Below the pieces are notes generated by a model that saw only the letters and a list, made by a program, of their open reading frames with translations, had not been told where the DNA came from and did not search any database. A program made the position numbers and the translations under genes. Below, piece by piece: positions 56,701 to 64,000 of a stretch of 64,000 nucleotides of DNA (position 1 is its first letter; each line of letters opens with the position of its first letter). Origin of the DNA: Clostridiaceae bacterium BL-3 (GTDB taxonomy: Bacteria; Bacillota; Clostridia; Clostridiales; Clostridiaceae); assembly GCA_902809985.1 (NCBI GenBank), contig CADDXC010000001.1, positions 1,550,001 to 1,614,000 on the forward strand, written 5' to 3'.

Positions 56701-57675
56701 TTAAGCCGTACCATTCTCACTCTTGATTTTTTTAGAATCTAAAGCATCATCCTTATCTGCTCTCTTAGCCCAGTAGGATGCCAACGCAGATCCTGTAACG
56801 TTGTGCCAAGCACTAAAAATGGCACCAGGAATAGCACATAGAGGATCTAGATTCATTAAAGCCAGTGTAACTGCAAGTCCTGAATTTTCCATACCTATTT
56901 CAAAAGCAATTGCCTTGGATTTACGTTTGCTGAGTTTGCCCAATCTACGAGCAGCATTATATCCCAGGAATAATCCGGTTGCATTGTGAAGTGCTACCGC
57001 CAAAAATGCTATAAATGCTATCTTAGCCAAATTCTCTGCATTTACTGCAATGCCTGTAGTTATGATAAACATAAGAGCAATTGTCGATATAACCGGCACA
57101 TATTCCACAACCTTTTGTACTGGTTTATCTGCAATCCTGCGAATTAATACTCCCAAACAAACCGGAATGACTACACTTTTTAATATACTTAAAAGCATCG
57201 ATGCTGTATTTACCTTGACCATCGATCCTGCGAGAAATAAGAAAAGTGCCGGTGTAAGTACAGGCGCCAAAACAGTATTTACACTTGAAACTGTAATTGA
57301 AAGTGCCTCATCACCTTTGGACAAGAATGTCATAACGTTTGAAGCAACAGCACTAGGACAGCATCCAACCAAAATAAGTCCAGCAGCTATAGGAGCTGGC
57401 AAGTGCAAAATCTTCGATATAGCAAATGCGACGAAAGGCATAATTAAAAAACGCGGCACAACACCCCATAGTACATCAAGGGGGCGGGAAAATACCAATT
57501 TAAAATCATTAGTCGTCATAGTAAGCCCCATACAAAGCATTACGGTTCCCAAATACCAAGCAGTATAAGCACTTAAAGGCTTAACATGCGTTGGAAATAA
57601 GAAAGCTAAAACCGAGCCAATAACTACCCACACTGGAAAATACCCTGTAATCAATTTGCAAATCTTTTTTATCAT
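56701..57675 (-). CDS. Bile acid:sodium symporter (BASS) family transporter
   Basis: This 324-residue membrane protein has about ten hydrophobic segments and the BASS motifs GLILVGCCPSAVASNVMTFLSKGD and FEIGMENSGLAVTL. Bacterial members carry organic anions; one, PanS of Salmonella, carries ketopantoate. Together with the LarA-like gene it may bring in a 2-hydroxy acid. With PanE and PanB homologues also in the window, pantoate is another possibility. Substrate undetermined. Confidence 0.9.
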   Translation of the reverse strand: MIKKICKLITGYFPVWVVIGSVLAFLFPTHVKPLSAYTAWYLGTVMLCMGLTMTTNDFKLVFSRPLDVLWGVVPRFLIMPFVAFAISKILHLPAPIAAGLILVGCCPSAVASNVMTFLSKGDEALSITVSSVNTVLAPVLTPALFLFLAGSMVKVNTASMLLSILKSVVIPVCLGVLIRRIADKPVQKVVEYVPVISTIALMFIITTGIAVNAENLAKIAFIAFLAVALHNATGLFLGYNAARRLGKLSKRKSKAIAFEIGMENSGLAVTLALMNLDPLCAIPGAIFSAWHNVTGSALASYWAKRADKDDALDSKKIKSENGTA

Positions 57676-58209
57676 TTTTTTACTCTCCTTTTCAGTGTTT
57701 TTAGTAAAATTTTAAAAATTGCATATCATCTGTTTTGAAAACTTAAAACTCAAAATATAATTTGCAATTGCATAAACCGTTTTCAGAAATTTTACATATA
57801 TATCATTTACTCGATGCCAGGTACAAATCAATATGAAATACCAATATAATTCCTCTAGAGAAACTTTATTGACCTTTAGTAGTAAAAAATGCTATTTATT
57901 TATATATAAAGTAGTAAATTTACTACTATGGCTAAGTATACTAATTAAATGTTTTCATATCAGATAAAAACATTTAACCATTATAATTATTTTATTCAGC
58001 AATAATCATACCAACTGATTATTTTTTATAGCAATTCTTTTAAAATGCACAGATAAAGCTTTTACTTATATTATCCATTAAAACATTCTGTTAGATTAAT
58101 TTAAAAATGTGAGATTATTTGTTATATTCACTGTTGCAATTTGATTATTCTAACAGTTTTCTAATTCTCATACTCGTGAAACAATTAGCTGTTATTTCAA
58201 TATTCAAAG
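57676..58209. other. AT-rich intergenic region with a perfect 18-bp palindrome
   Basis: About 530 bases without a credible gene. AGTAGTAAATTTACTACT (57910-57927) is a perfect palindrome, and a further half site TAGTAGTAAA lies at about 57878-57887. Both are about 200-250 bases before the BASS gene and may bind its regulator. Nothing else is recognised. Confidence 0.45.
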
Positions 58210-58241
58210 CAAAAAAGAGACACAGAAATACTATGTCTCTT
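58210..58241 (-). terminator. Intrinsic terminator after htpG
   Basis: AAGAGACA and TGTCTCTT arms (58215-58241), with TTTTTT following on the minus strand. Confidence 0.75.
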
Positions 58242-58284
58242 ACTTGCCGTATTCTTCTTCCTCAAAAGGAAAGTAGAACATCAA

Positions 58285-60159
58285 TTATTTAATCAAAGTA
58301 CACACATCATTTGCAAATTGCACTGGATCTTCCACGGGAAGTCCCTCAATTAAAAGCGCTTGATTGTACAGCAGATTGGAGTATACCTTTAATTTATCCT
58401 TATCCTCTTGAAACGCTTTCTTGATGGCCTTGAACATCTGATGGTTTGTGTTGATTTCAAGAATTTTATCGGCTTTAATATTTTGATTGTTTGGCATCAT
58501 TTTAAGTACTTTTTCCATTTCAATGGATACTTCCCCTTCATTTGCCAAACACACAGGATGAGTCTTAAGTCTATTTGAAGCCCTTACTTCTTTTACCTTA
58601 TCTTTCAATACTTCCTTCATGAAATCAAATAGCTCTTTGTTTTCCTCAGTTTCCTTTTTACTTTCTCTATCATCAGAATCAAAACCTAGATCCTTACTGG
58701 AAACAGATTTAAACTCCTTTTCCTTATATTTCATAAGCATCTTAATGGCAAATTCATCTACATCGTCGGTAAAATACAATATTTCAAAATTTTTGTCTTT
58801 AACCAATTCAGTTTGAGGCAATTTTTCGATTTTTTCTACATTCTCACCTGCTGCATAATATATATATTTCTGATCCTCTTTCATTCGCGAAACATATTCG
58901 TCAAGAGTTACAAGTTTTTTCTCTGTAGAAGAATAAAACAACAACAGATCCTGCAGTACTTCCTTGTTGGCCCCGAAATCAGAATAAACTCCATACTTAA
59001 GCTGTTTTCCAAAACTATTGTAAAATTCAATATATTTTTCACGATTGTTTTTAAGCATCAAAAGAAGTTCGCTCTTTATTTTATCTTTTATCTTTTTTGC
59101 AATGAATTTAAGCTGCCTGTCATGCTGCAGAAGTTCTCTTGAAATATTAAGGGAAAGATCTGCTGAATCCACAAGACCCTGGACAAAGCTAAAATAATCC
59201 GGAAGAAGATCAGCACATTTTTCCATTATCAAAACGCCATTTGAATATAACTCCAGCCCCTTTTCAAATTCCTTTGTATAGAAATCATAAGGTGCTCTGG
59301 CCGGGATAAAGAGCAGTGTCTTGTAGCTGACCACACCTTCTACACTTGAATGTATTACCCTGAGAGGTTTATCATATCCAAAATGCTTATCCATATAAAA
59401 TTGATCATAATCCTCAGGCTTTAATTCATTTTTATTTTTTCTCCAGATAGGTACCATGCTGTTTAAAGTTTCATCTTCAAAATAATCCTCATATTCTTTT
59501 TCATTATCTTTTTTAGGCCTGCTCTTTTTTACCATCATCTTGATTGGATATTTTATGAAATCAGAATATTTCTTAACCAGCAATTTTATTTTGTATTCAT
59601 CCAAAAACTCATCATATTTTTCATCTTCAGTATTTTCTTTAATTTTTAAGATAATTTCGGTACCTGTAGTTTCCTTTTCACAGGGCTCAATACTATATCC
59701 CTCAGCCCCCTCTGATTCCCACTTATAGGCCTTATCCGAATCAGCAGAACGACTTTTTACAGTTACTTTGTCAGACACCATAAATGCGGAATAAAAGCCA
59801 ACTCCAAATTGACCTATAATATCTACTCCATCTTTTATGTCATTTTCATTCTTAAACGCAAGAGAGCCGCTTTCTGCAATAGTCCCAAGATTATCTTCAA
59901 GCTCCTTTTCTGTCATGCCTATACCCGTGTCTGTAATTGTAAGTGTTTTCTTATCCTTATCTGCAGCAATTCTGATATAGAAGTCATCTTTGTTGAAATT
60001 AACATTTTCATCAACAAGTGATCGATAATAACTTTTGTCAATTGCATCGCTGGCATTTGATATAAGTTCTCTCAAAAATATTTCTTTATTTGTGTATATT
60101 GAGTTAACCATTAAATTAAGCAGTCTTTTCGACTCTGCCTTAAATTCTTTTACAGCCAT
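58285..60159 (-). CDS. htpG: Chaperone HtpG (bacterial Hsp90)
   Basis: HtpG is an ATP-dependent chaperone. The 624-residue protein has the GHKL ATP site motifs [18 protein letters not shown] and [13 protein letters not shown], with middle and C-terminal domains complete. ATG 60159 lies about eight bases behind AAAGGA and gives the usual [10 protein letters not shown] start. A CIRCE element overlaps its transcription start, so HrcA control of htpG is predicted, which is not universal among bacteria. Confidence 0.96.
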   Translation of the reverse strand: MAVKEFKAESKRLLNLMVNSIYTNKEIFLRELISNASDAIDKSYYRSLVDENVNFNKDDFYIRIAADKDKKTLTITDTGIGMTEKELEDNLGTIAESGSLAFKNENDIKDGVDIIGQFGVGFYSAFMVSDKVTVKSRSADSDKAYKWESEGAEGYSIEPCEKETTGTEIILKIKENTEDEKYDEFLDEYKIKLLVKKYSDFIKYPIKMMVKKSRPKKDNEKEYEDYFEDETLNSMVPIWRKNKNELKPEDYDQFYMDKHFGYDKPLRVIHSSVEGVVSYKTLLFIPARAPYDFYTKEFEKGLELYSNGVLIMEKCADLLPDYFSFVQGLVDSADLSLNISRELLQHDRQLKFIAKKIKDKIKSELLLMLKNNREKYIEFYNSFGKQLKYGVYSDFGANKEVLQDLLLFYSSTEKKLVTLDEYVSRMKEDQKYIYYAAGENVEKIEKLPQTELVKDKNFEILYFTDDVDEFAIKMLMKYKEKEFKSVSSKDLGFDSDDRESKKETEENKELFDFMKEVLKDKVKEVRASNRLKTHPVCLANEGEVSIEMEKVLKMMPNNQNIKADKILEINTNHQMFKAIKKAFQEDKDKLKVYSNLLYNQALLIEGLPVEDPVQFANDVCTLIK

Positions 60160-60275
60160 TTTATCATTTCCTTTCAATTATATATAATATACTAATGGCA
60201 GGGCACGACACCTCTGTCACAATTATCATACAGTCAAGTGATTCCCGGATTCATGGTCACCTGAATATTTTTTTG

Positions 60276-60302
60276 TTAGCACTTATATTACTTGAGTGCT
60301 AA
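60276..60302. promoter_or_regulatory. CIRCE element (HrcA operator) at htpG
   Basis: TTAGCACTT (60276-60284), nine bases, GAGTGCTAA (60294-60302). This matches the CIRCE consensus with one mismatch and sits just downstream of the htpG -10 box. Confidence 0.92.
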
Positions 60303-60306
60303 TTTT

Positions 60307-60334
60307 ATTTTAGCAATAATTTCATCTTTGTCAA
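60307..60334 (-). promoter_or_regulatory. Sigma-A promoter of htpG
   Basis: On the minus strand TTGACA (60329-60334), 16 bases, TAAAAT (60307-60312), immediately before CIRCE. Confidence 0.8.
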
Positions 60335-60417
60335 TATATTTTCTCAAATTTATCTGCTGAATTCATTTGTCATAATATTTAAGCTGTAAATTATCAGAAC
60401 TATAACAAAGAAAATTC

Positions 60418-61644
60418 TCATGAATTATTTTTTAAACTTTGAATTAATTTTACAGGATTAATTATCTTACCTAAACTATGTAATTTACTATTTCTTCTAA
60501 ATTCAACAGTAGTTCCAGTTCTTAATGCCGTCTTCCAAAATTCATCGGGAGTTATACTTGGTTTGACTTCACAGGAAAGAGCATAAACACCTGCTATATA
60601 AGGAATTGACCAACTCCAGCCACCTTCTCGGTAGAAAACATAATCCCTATATCCTGTTGGACTTGCTGTACATCTTGAATCCATGGGAATAAGCAGTGTA
60701 TTATTCAAGTTATATTTTCCTTCATAATACTCCTTCTGCCAGAATAAGCCCGGAGTATAGGATGAAGAGGTATCGGGATCAGACAGAGGGTTTCTTCCAA
60801 GCCCGCTAAATTTAAATCCATAAGTATCTTTAAGTGATGATGAAACTACAAATATATTTTCTTCTCTGGCTCTGTCCACTGCTTTTATCACTTCACTGTA
60901 CCCCACATCTCTAGGACTCCATCCTATTGAAATGGAAATAACCCTTATCTTTTTACCTTGAGGTAACTTTTTATTGAGTTCTATTATTCTGTTTATGGCA
61001 TGAGCAATGTAATTAAAATTGACTTTTGATTTTTGGCATATATCCACAGGATCTTGTCCTATATAATATAAATCAGATTTTGGAGCGATACCCGTTTTTT
61101 TACCAACAGCTATTGAAGCTACTGCAGCTCCATGCATTGAAGTTTCACGTCCGCAGTGGAGCTCTTCATAAGATTTGACATTATCTTTATATTCAGCATG
61201 ATTTACAAGAAGACGCTGATCTATTATTGCAATACCAACATTTTTCCCATTCACTCCTAAACTATGGAGAGTTCTTATGCCAAGTCCTGGATTTTTCCCT
61301 AATGACATAATTTTTTCAGGTGAAAAAACTGATGTAATATTTTTTGGCCATTTTGTATTACTATCAAAGCTTGAATTTAAAAGTTCTTTTTCCCTTCCAT
61401 CAATATCAGCTTCCGATAAATCCTTTGAACGCAAGTCCATTCCTTTACTGTTTTTAAAATTTGAGCTCAACTGTGGCAGCTTATTTAATTTTCCAACCTT
61501 CCAATCTGCCGGTGTCACTTTTACAGCAATTCCAGCAGTACCTTTATTTAATGCATTATTGGGTTTTATCAGCACATTTAAAGATATCATACTTATAATA
61601 AACAATATAAACACTATGATTAGAATTTTATACTTTTTCTTCAT
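60418..61644 (-). CDS. Membrane-anchored subtilase-like (S8) protein
   Basis: This 408-residue protein has an N-terminal membrane segment (residues about 6-25) and no clear cleavage site. Catalytic triad candidates of family S8 are Asp in GIAIIDQRL, His in SMHGAAVAS, and Ser in GWSWSIPYIAG, which stands for the usual GTSMAxP box. The deviating serine box and the absence of a typical propeptide make it an unusual member. It is probably anchored on the outer face of the membrane. Neighbours are htpG and a spo0E-like gene. Substrate unknown. Confidence 0.75.
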   Translation of the reverse strand: MKKKYKILIIVFILFIISMISLNVLIKPNNALNKGTAGIAVKVTPADWKVGKLNKLPQLSSNFKNSKGMDLRSKDLSEADIDGREKELLNSSFDSNTKWPKNITSVFSPEKIMSLGKNPGLGIRTLHSLGVNGKNVGIAIIDQRLLVNHAEYKDNVKSYEELHCGRETSMHGAAVASIAVGKKTGIAPKSDLYYIGQDPVDICQKSKVNFNYIAHAINRIIELNKKLPQGKKIRVISISIGWSPRDVGYSEVIKAVDRAREENIFVVSSSLKDTYGFKFSGLGRNPLSDPDTSSSYTPGLFWQKEYYEGKYNLNNTLLIPMDSRCTASPTGYRDYVFYREGGWSWSIPYIAGVYALSCEVKPSITPDEFWKTALRTGTTVEFRRNSKLHSLGKIINPVKLIQSLKNNS

Positions 61645-61894
61645 GTAGAAATATCTCCCTATTTTTTTAATTCTTATTATATATAAATTCTAATATTAAT
61701 TTCTAAAGAAACACTTATTGAACTGATTAAGATTCAATTAAAATTTGATATTTGAAATATAGCCCCATCCTTTTGAGATGAGACCTTTCACTATTTTAAC
61801 ATTATTTTTAATAAGTCCGCTTCCTGCCGCTGAATCCAGTACATTTAATGTCTGCCTATACCTCAAAAAAGGCAGATCTCTGCTTTTTATATAA
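61645..61894. other. Intergenic region, possible coding remnant
   Basis: A minus-strand frame of about 57 codons (about 61745-61920, containing LNVLDSAAGSGLIKNNVK) has no start codon or ribosome site and may be a decayed gene. Otherwise nothing is recognised. Confidence 0.2.
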
Positions 61895-62032
61895 TTAACT
61901 GCTTGTACTTTTTATGATTTGATTTATGTATTTATCTAATTTTTGGCTTGCCTTTAATATTTCCCTATAATCCGCCCTTTCCTCAATCAATTTATGTAAT
62001 CTCTCTCTTAAATCGTTTACCTTATCATCCAT
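61895..62032 (-). CDS. Spo0E-like sporulation phosphatase (short)
   Basis: This 45-residue protein consists of two helices with the family signature ASQKLDKYI (SQELD motif) after a first helix NDLRERLHKLIEERADY. Spo0E-family proteins dephosphorylate Spo0A~P and delay sporulation. The gene is short and easy to miss. The ribosome site (AAAGGCGG) is rather far from ATG 62032; GTG 62035 is another start option. Confidence 0.8.
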   Translation of the reverse strand: MDDKVNDLRERLHKLIEERADYREILKASQKLDKYINQIIKSTSS

Positions 62033-62188
62033 CACGTAAATTTCAAACCGCCTTTCTTATAAATAACAAATTAAAGTTTATAATTCAAAACACTTTTAAA
62101 TTATAGCATAAAAATCCTCTATTGTAGACTATAGTATGCTGATAATTTGCAACATTTTTTTTAAAATTAAATTCAAGAGGTGGTTTAT

Positions 62189-62419
62189 GTGACATTAGAA
62201 AATGCACTTGCTGTAACTTTAAAAAACCGCAGAATAAAATGTGGATTATCGCAGGAAGATCTTGCTCATAAATGTAATATTGATAGGACTTATATAAGCA
62301 TGATAGAGTGTCAGAAACGAAATCCTACTTTAAATATCATTTTTAAAATCTGCAAAAGTTTAGATATAAAGGCCAGCGATTTTATTTTAAATATTGAGAA
62401 AGCAATGGAAGACAGCTAA
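62189..62419 (+). CDS. Small XRE-family (Cro/CI-type) DNA-binding protein
   Basis: This 76-residue protein is almost entirely a helix-turn-helix domain (LKNRRIKCGLSQEDLAHKC, then DRTYISMIECQKRNPTLNII). GTG 62189 sits five bases behind AAGAGGTGG and is preferred to GTG 62180, which lies inside that site. It diverges from the spo0E-like gene, so it could control it. Target unknown. Confidence 0.85.
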   Translation: MTLENALAVTLKNRRIKCGLSQEDLAHKCNIDRTYISMIECQKRNPTLNIIFKICKSLDIKASDFILNIEKAMEDS

Positions 62420-62480
62420 AAAGCTAAAATTGTTTTCCGGCTAACTTAATTCACATTTATAAATAAATTGAATGGAGTTA

Positions 62481-62511
62481 AAAAATCCCATCCTTTTCGG
62501 ACGGGGTTTTT
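62481..62511. terminator. Bidirectional terminator between the XRE and SASP genes
   Basis: AAAAATCCCATCC pairs with GGACGGGGTTTTT (12 of 13 positions). It lies between two converging genes and has U-runs on both strands. Confidence 0.8.
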
Positions 62512-62515
62512 GATA

Positions 62516-62695
62516 TTACTTTAATTTTTTTTCATATTTTTCAACCATTTTTTTAACCATCTGACCACCTACTGAAAAATTATTTACTGCGTTAGGATCT
62601 CTGTTCTTTTCAGCAAGCTCCCTGGCCGCTTCTATTTTTAATCTCTCCATGCCAATTCTAGCTTCGGGAACCAATATCTTATTTCTTCTGGACAT
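62516..62695 (-). CDS. Small acid-soluble spore protein, alpha/beta type
   Basis: SASPs coat spore DNA and are degraded at germination. This 59-residue protein has both family helices: EARIGMERLKIEAARELAEK with a plausible protease site, and the C-terminal SVGGQMVKKMVEKYEKKL. ATG 62695 follows GAGGAG by nine bases. It shows that the organism is a spore former. Confidence 0.9.
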   Translation of the reverse strand: MSRRNKILVPEARIGMERLKIEAARELAEKNRDPNAVNNFSVGGQMVKKMVEKYEKKLK

Positions 62696-62758
62696 AAAAT
62701 TATCATCTCCTCTACAATAGTTTGTACATTTCAATGAAATATATAATAGAAATTTACC

Positions 62759-63928
62759 CTAGTTCAACTTGTTTTTAGAATAAAATTTTAGGGCTTTTCC
62801 TATAAATTTTGATGCACCGCTTCCATATCTTTTATCTGTTGCTTTTATAAATTCAGGACTTGATAAATAAAAATCTGCCATATACCCAAAATAATTTTCT
62901 CCTTCATCTACTTTCAAAGCTTCATTTATTTGCCTGGTTTCATTTGCTATTTCAAAAACAATTTGTTGAATCTCTCTTGAAAAAGGATCTCTACTTAAAT
63001 CAGATACAAGCTTTTTATATAATGTATCTATTTTAGGCAAATTATTTTCAGAATAAATTTTCAAAGCTTTTCCTATAAATTTAGACGCACCGCTTCCATA
63101 TTTCTTATCAACTTCTTCTATCCATTTAGGAAATACCAAATAAATTTGCACCATACTGTGCCAGTAATAATCTCCCATATCAGCTTTAAAAACTTCATAA
63201 TCCTTTTTAACTGTATTAGTTATTTCTTCAGCAATCCGTTGAATTTCCCACGAAGAAGGATCTTTACTTAAATCAGATACAAGTTTTTTATATAGTTCTT
63301 TTAATTTAGGATTCCCGTCATAAAGACAATCTTTCTTAAACTCATCAATCTGTTCTGCTTTAGTTAAAGCATCACTATTTAAATTTTTCTTTAAAGCTTC
63401 AGTGAATTTTTTTATACTTCCATACTGCTTTATAGCGTCTTTAGCAATTTCACTTTCCTTAGTTTTAACTTTTTCAATAAATTCATCAAATTTATCTATG
63501 CTTCCCCACTGCCTAATTACTTTAGTCTTATTTTCTGTTTTAAATTCTTCTAACACATTATAATATTCGGTCATATCAAATTCCTTAAAACTCATCGTGC
63601 TTTCTCCCTTCAACGTTTTATTTATAAGTCCAATTAATTCGTTTAATCTATTGCGTTTCAAAACAAGCAGTTTTTTCTGATTTTTTAGTGCCTCCATTTT
63701 ATCAAAGCTTGGTTCTGTCATGATTTTTTTTACTTCCTTTAAAGGTAATTCAAGCTCCTTAAAAAATAAGATCTGCTGTAAAGCTTCAAGAGCCCTGTCA
63801 TCATAAAGCCTGTAACCTGCCTCTGTAATTTTACTTGGTTTTAACAATCCTATCTCATCATAGTAATGCAGTGCGCGCACACTTATTCCCGTCAAATCTG
63901 AAACCTGTTTTACTGTTCTCATTTCCAC
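62759..63928 (-). CDS. MerR-family regulator with duplicated TipAS-like domain
   Basis: The N-terminal MerR winged helix (RTVKQVSDLTGISVRALHYYDEIGLL) and coiled coil (about 75-110) are followed by an effector region in which an 85-residue block (212-296) is repeated at 303-387. Both copies start LYKKLVSDLS and end YGSGASKFIGKALK. TipAS domains bind thiopeptides or other compounds; usual TipA proteins of about 250 residues have one. It probably activates genes to the right of the window or its own. Confidence 0.88.
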   Translation of the reverse strand: MEMRTVKQVSDLTGISVRALHYYDEIGLLKPSKITEAGYRLYDDRALEALQQILFFKELELPLKEVKKIMTEPSFDKMEALKNQKKLLVLKRNRLNELIGLINKTLKGESTMSFKEFDMTEYYNVLEEFKTENKTKVIRQWGSIDKFDEFIEKVKTKESEIAKDAIKQYGSIKKFTEALKKNLNSDALTKAEQIDEFKKDCLYDGNPKLKELYKKLVSDLSKDPSSWEIQRIAEEITNTVKKDYEVFKADMGDYYWHSMVQIYLVFPKWIEEVDKKYGSGASKFIGKALKIYSENNLPKIDTLYKKLVSDLSRDPFSREIQQIVFEIANETRQINEALKVDEGENYFGYMADFYLSSPEFIKATDKRYGSGASKFIGKALKFYSKNKLN

Positions 63929-64000
63929 ACCTCAAAATCTGATTTTAGAACTATCACTATTGTCTAATACTCTGCCGGCTGTAATCTCTGTTGATATAAA

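Overview
This looks like the chromosome of an anaerobic, spore-forming Clostridium. It is AT-rich, most genes have strong AGGAGG-type ribosome binding sites, and it carries an alpha/beta SASP, a Spo0E-like protein, AsrABC sulfite reductase, a CIRCE-controlled htpG, S-box, T-box and glycine riboswitches, and nitrogenase-family genes. The species cannot be named from this window. No rRNA or tRNA gene, CRISPR array or intact transposase was seen.

Layout. 1-1235: the end of a membrane protein and an M19 dipeptidase (+). 1351-9613 (-): asrABC sulfite reductase, a Crp-family regulator, and the glycine cleavage operon gcvT-H-PA-PB behind a tandem glycine riboswitch. 9632-18721 (-): a SAM-riboswitch operon joining a MetNIQ transporter, a NifDK-like pair and a DMSO-reductase-type molybdoenzyme with its Fe-S subunit and chaperone. 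19047-23935 (-): a sigma-54 activator and an acyl-CoA dehydrogenase / beta-alanyl-CoA ammonia lyase / CoA-transferase operon. 24396-30485 (+): a ketopantoate reductase, IclR regulator, PanB, sodium:solute symporter and amidohydrolase. 30611-40702 (-): DUF441, then a second S-box operon with a sulfonate-type ABC transporter (three permeases) and NifD, NifK and NifH homologues. 40699-47546 (-): a TudS-like protein, NifB, MetK, an amino-acid permease behind two S-boxes in series, MccA behind a cysteine T-box, and LuxS. 47600-64000: housekeeping and stress genes (lepB, CDF exporter, sbcCD with a frameshift, a LarA-like protein with a BASS transporter, htpG, an S8 protease-like protein, spo0E-like, SASP, MerR/TipAS).

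Two systems stand out. The first is a sulfur-salvage regulon built from nitrogenase-family reductases: two NifDK-like pairs, one NifH and one NifB, placed among SAM riboswitches, methionine and sulfonate-type importers, MetK and a molybdoenzyme. It resembles methylthio-alkane reductase (MarBHDK) rather than N2 fixation. A short covarying RNA hairpin joined to an intrinsic terminator lies in front of all three operons that hold these genes, and once more behind the NifH gene, which suggests an undescribed attenuation element. The second is a divergent gene set that reads as a fermentative pantothenate-degradation pathway: import, amide cleavage to pantoate and beta-alanine, PanE and PanB working backwards, and beta-alanine passing through beta-alanyl-CoA and acrylyl-CoA to propionyl-CoA. 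Its beta-alanine half has a clear sigma-54 promoter and upstream palindromes.

All functional calls come from motifs and gene context read by eye. No database search was run.
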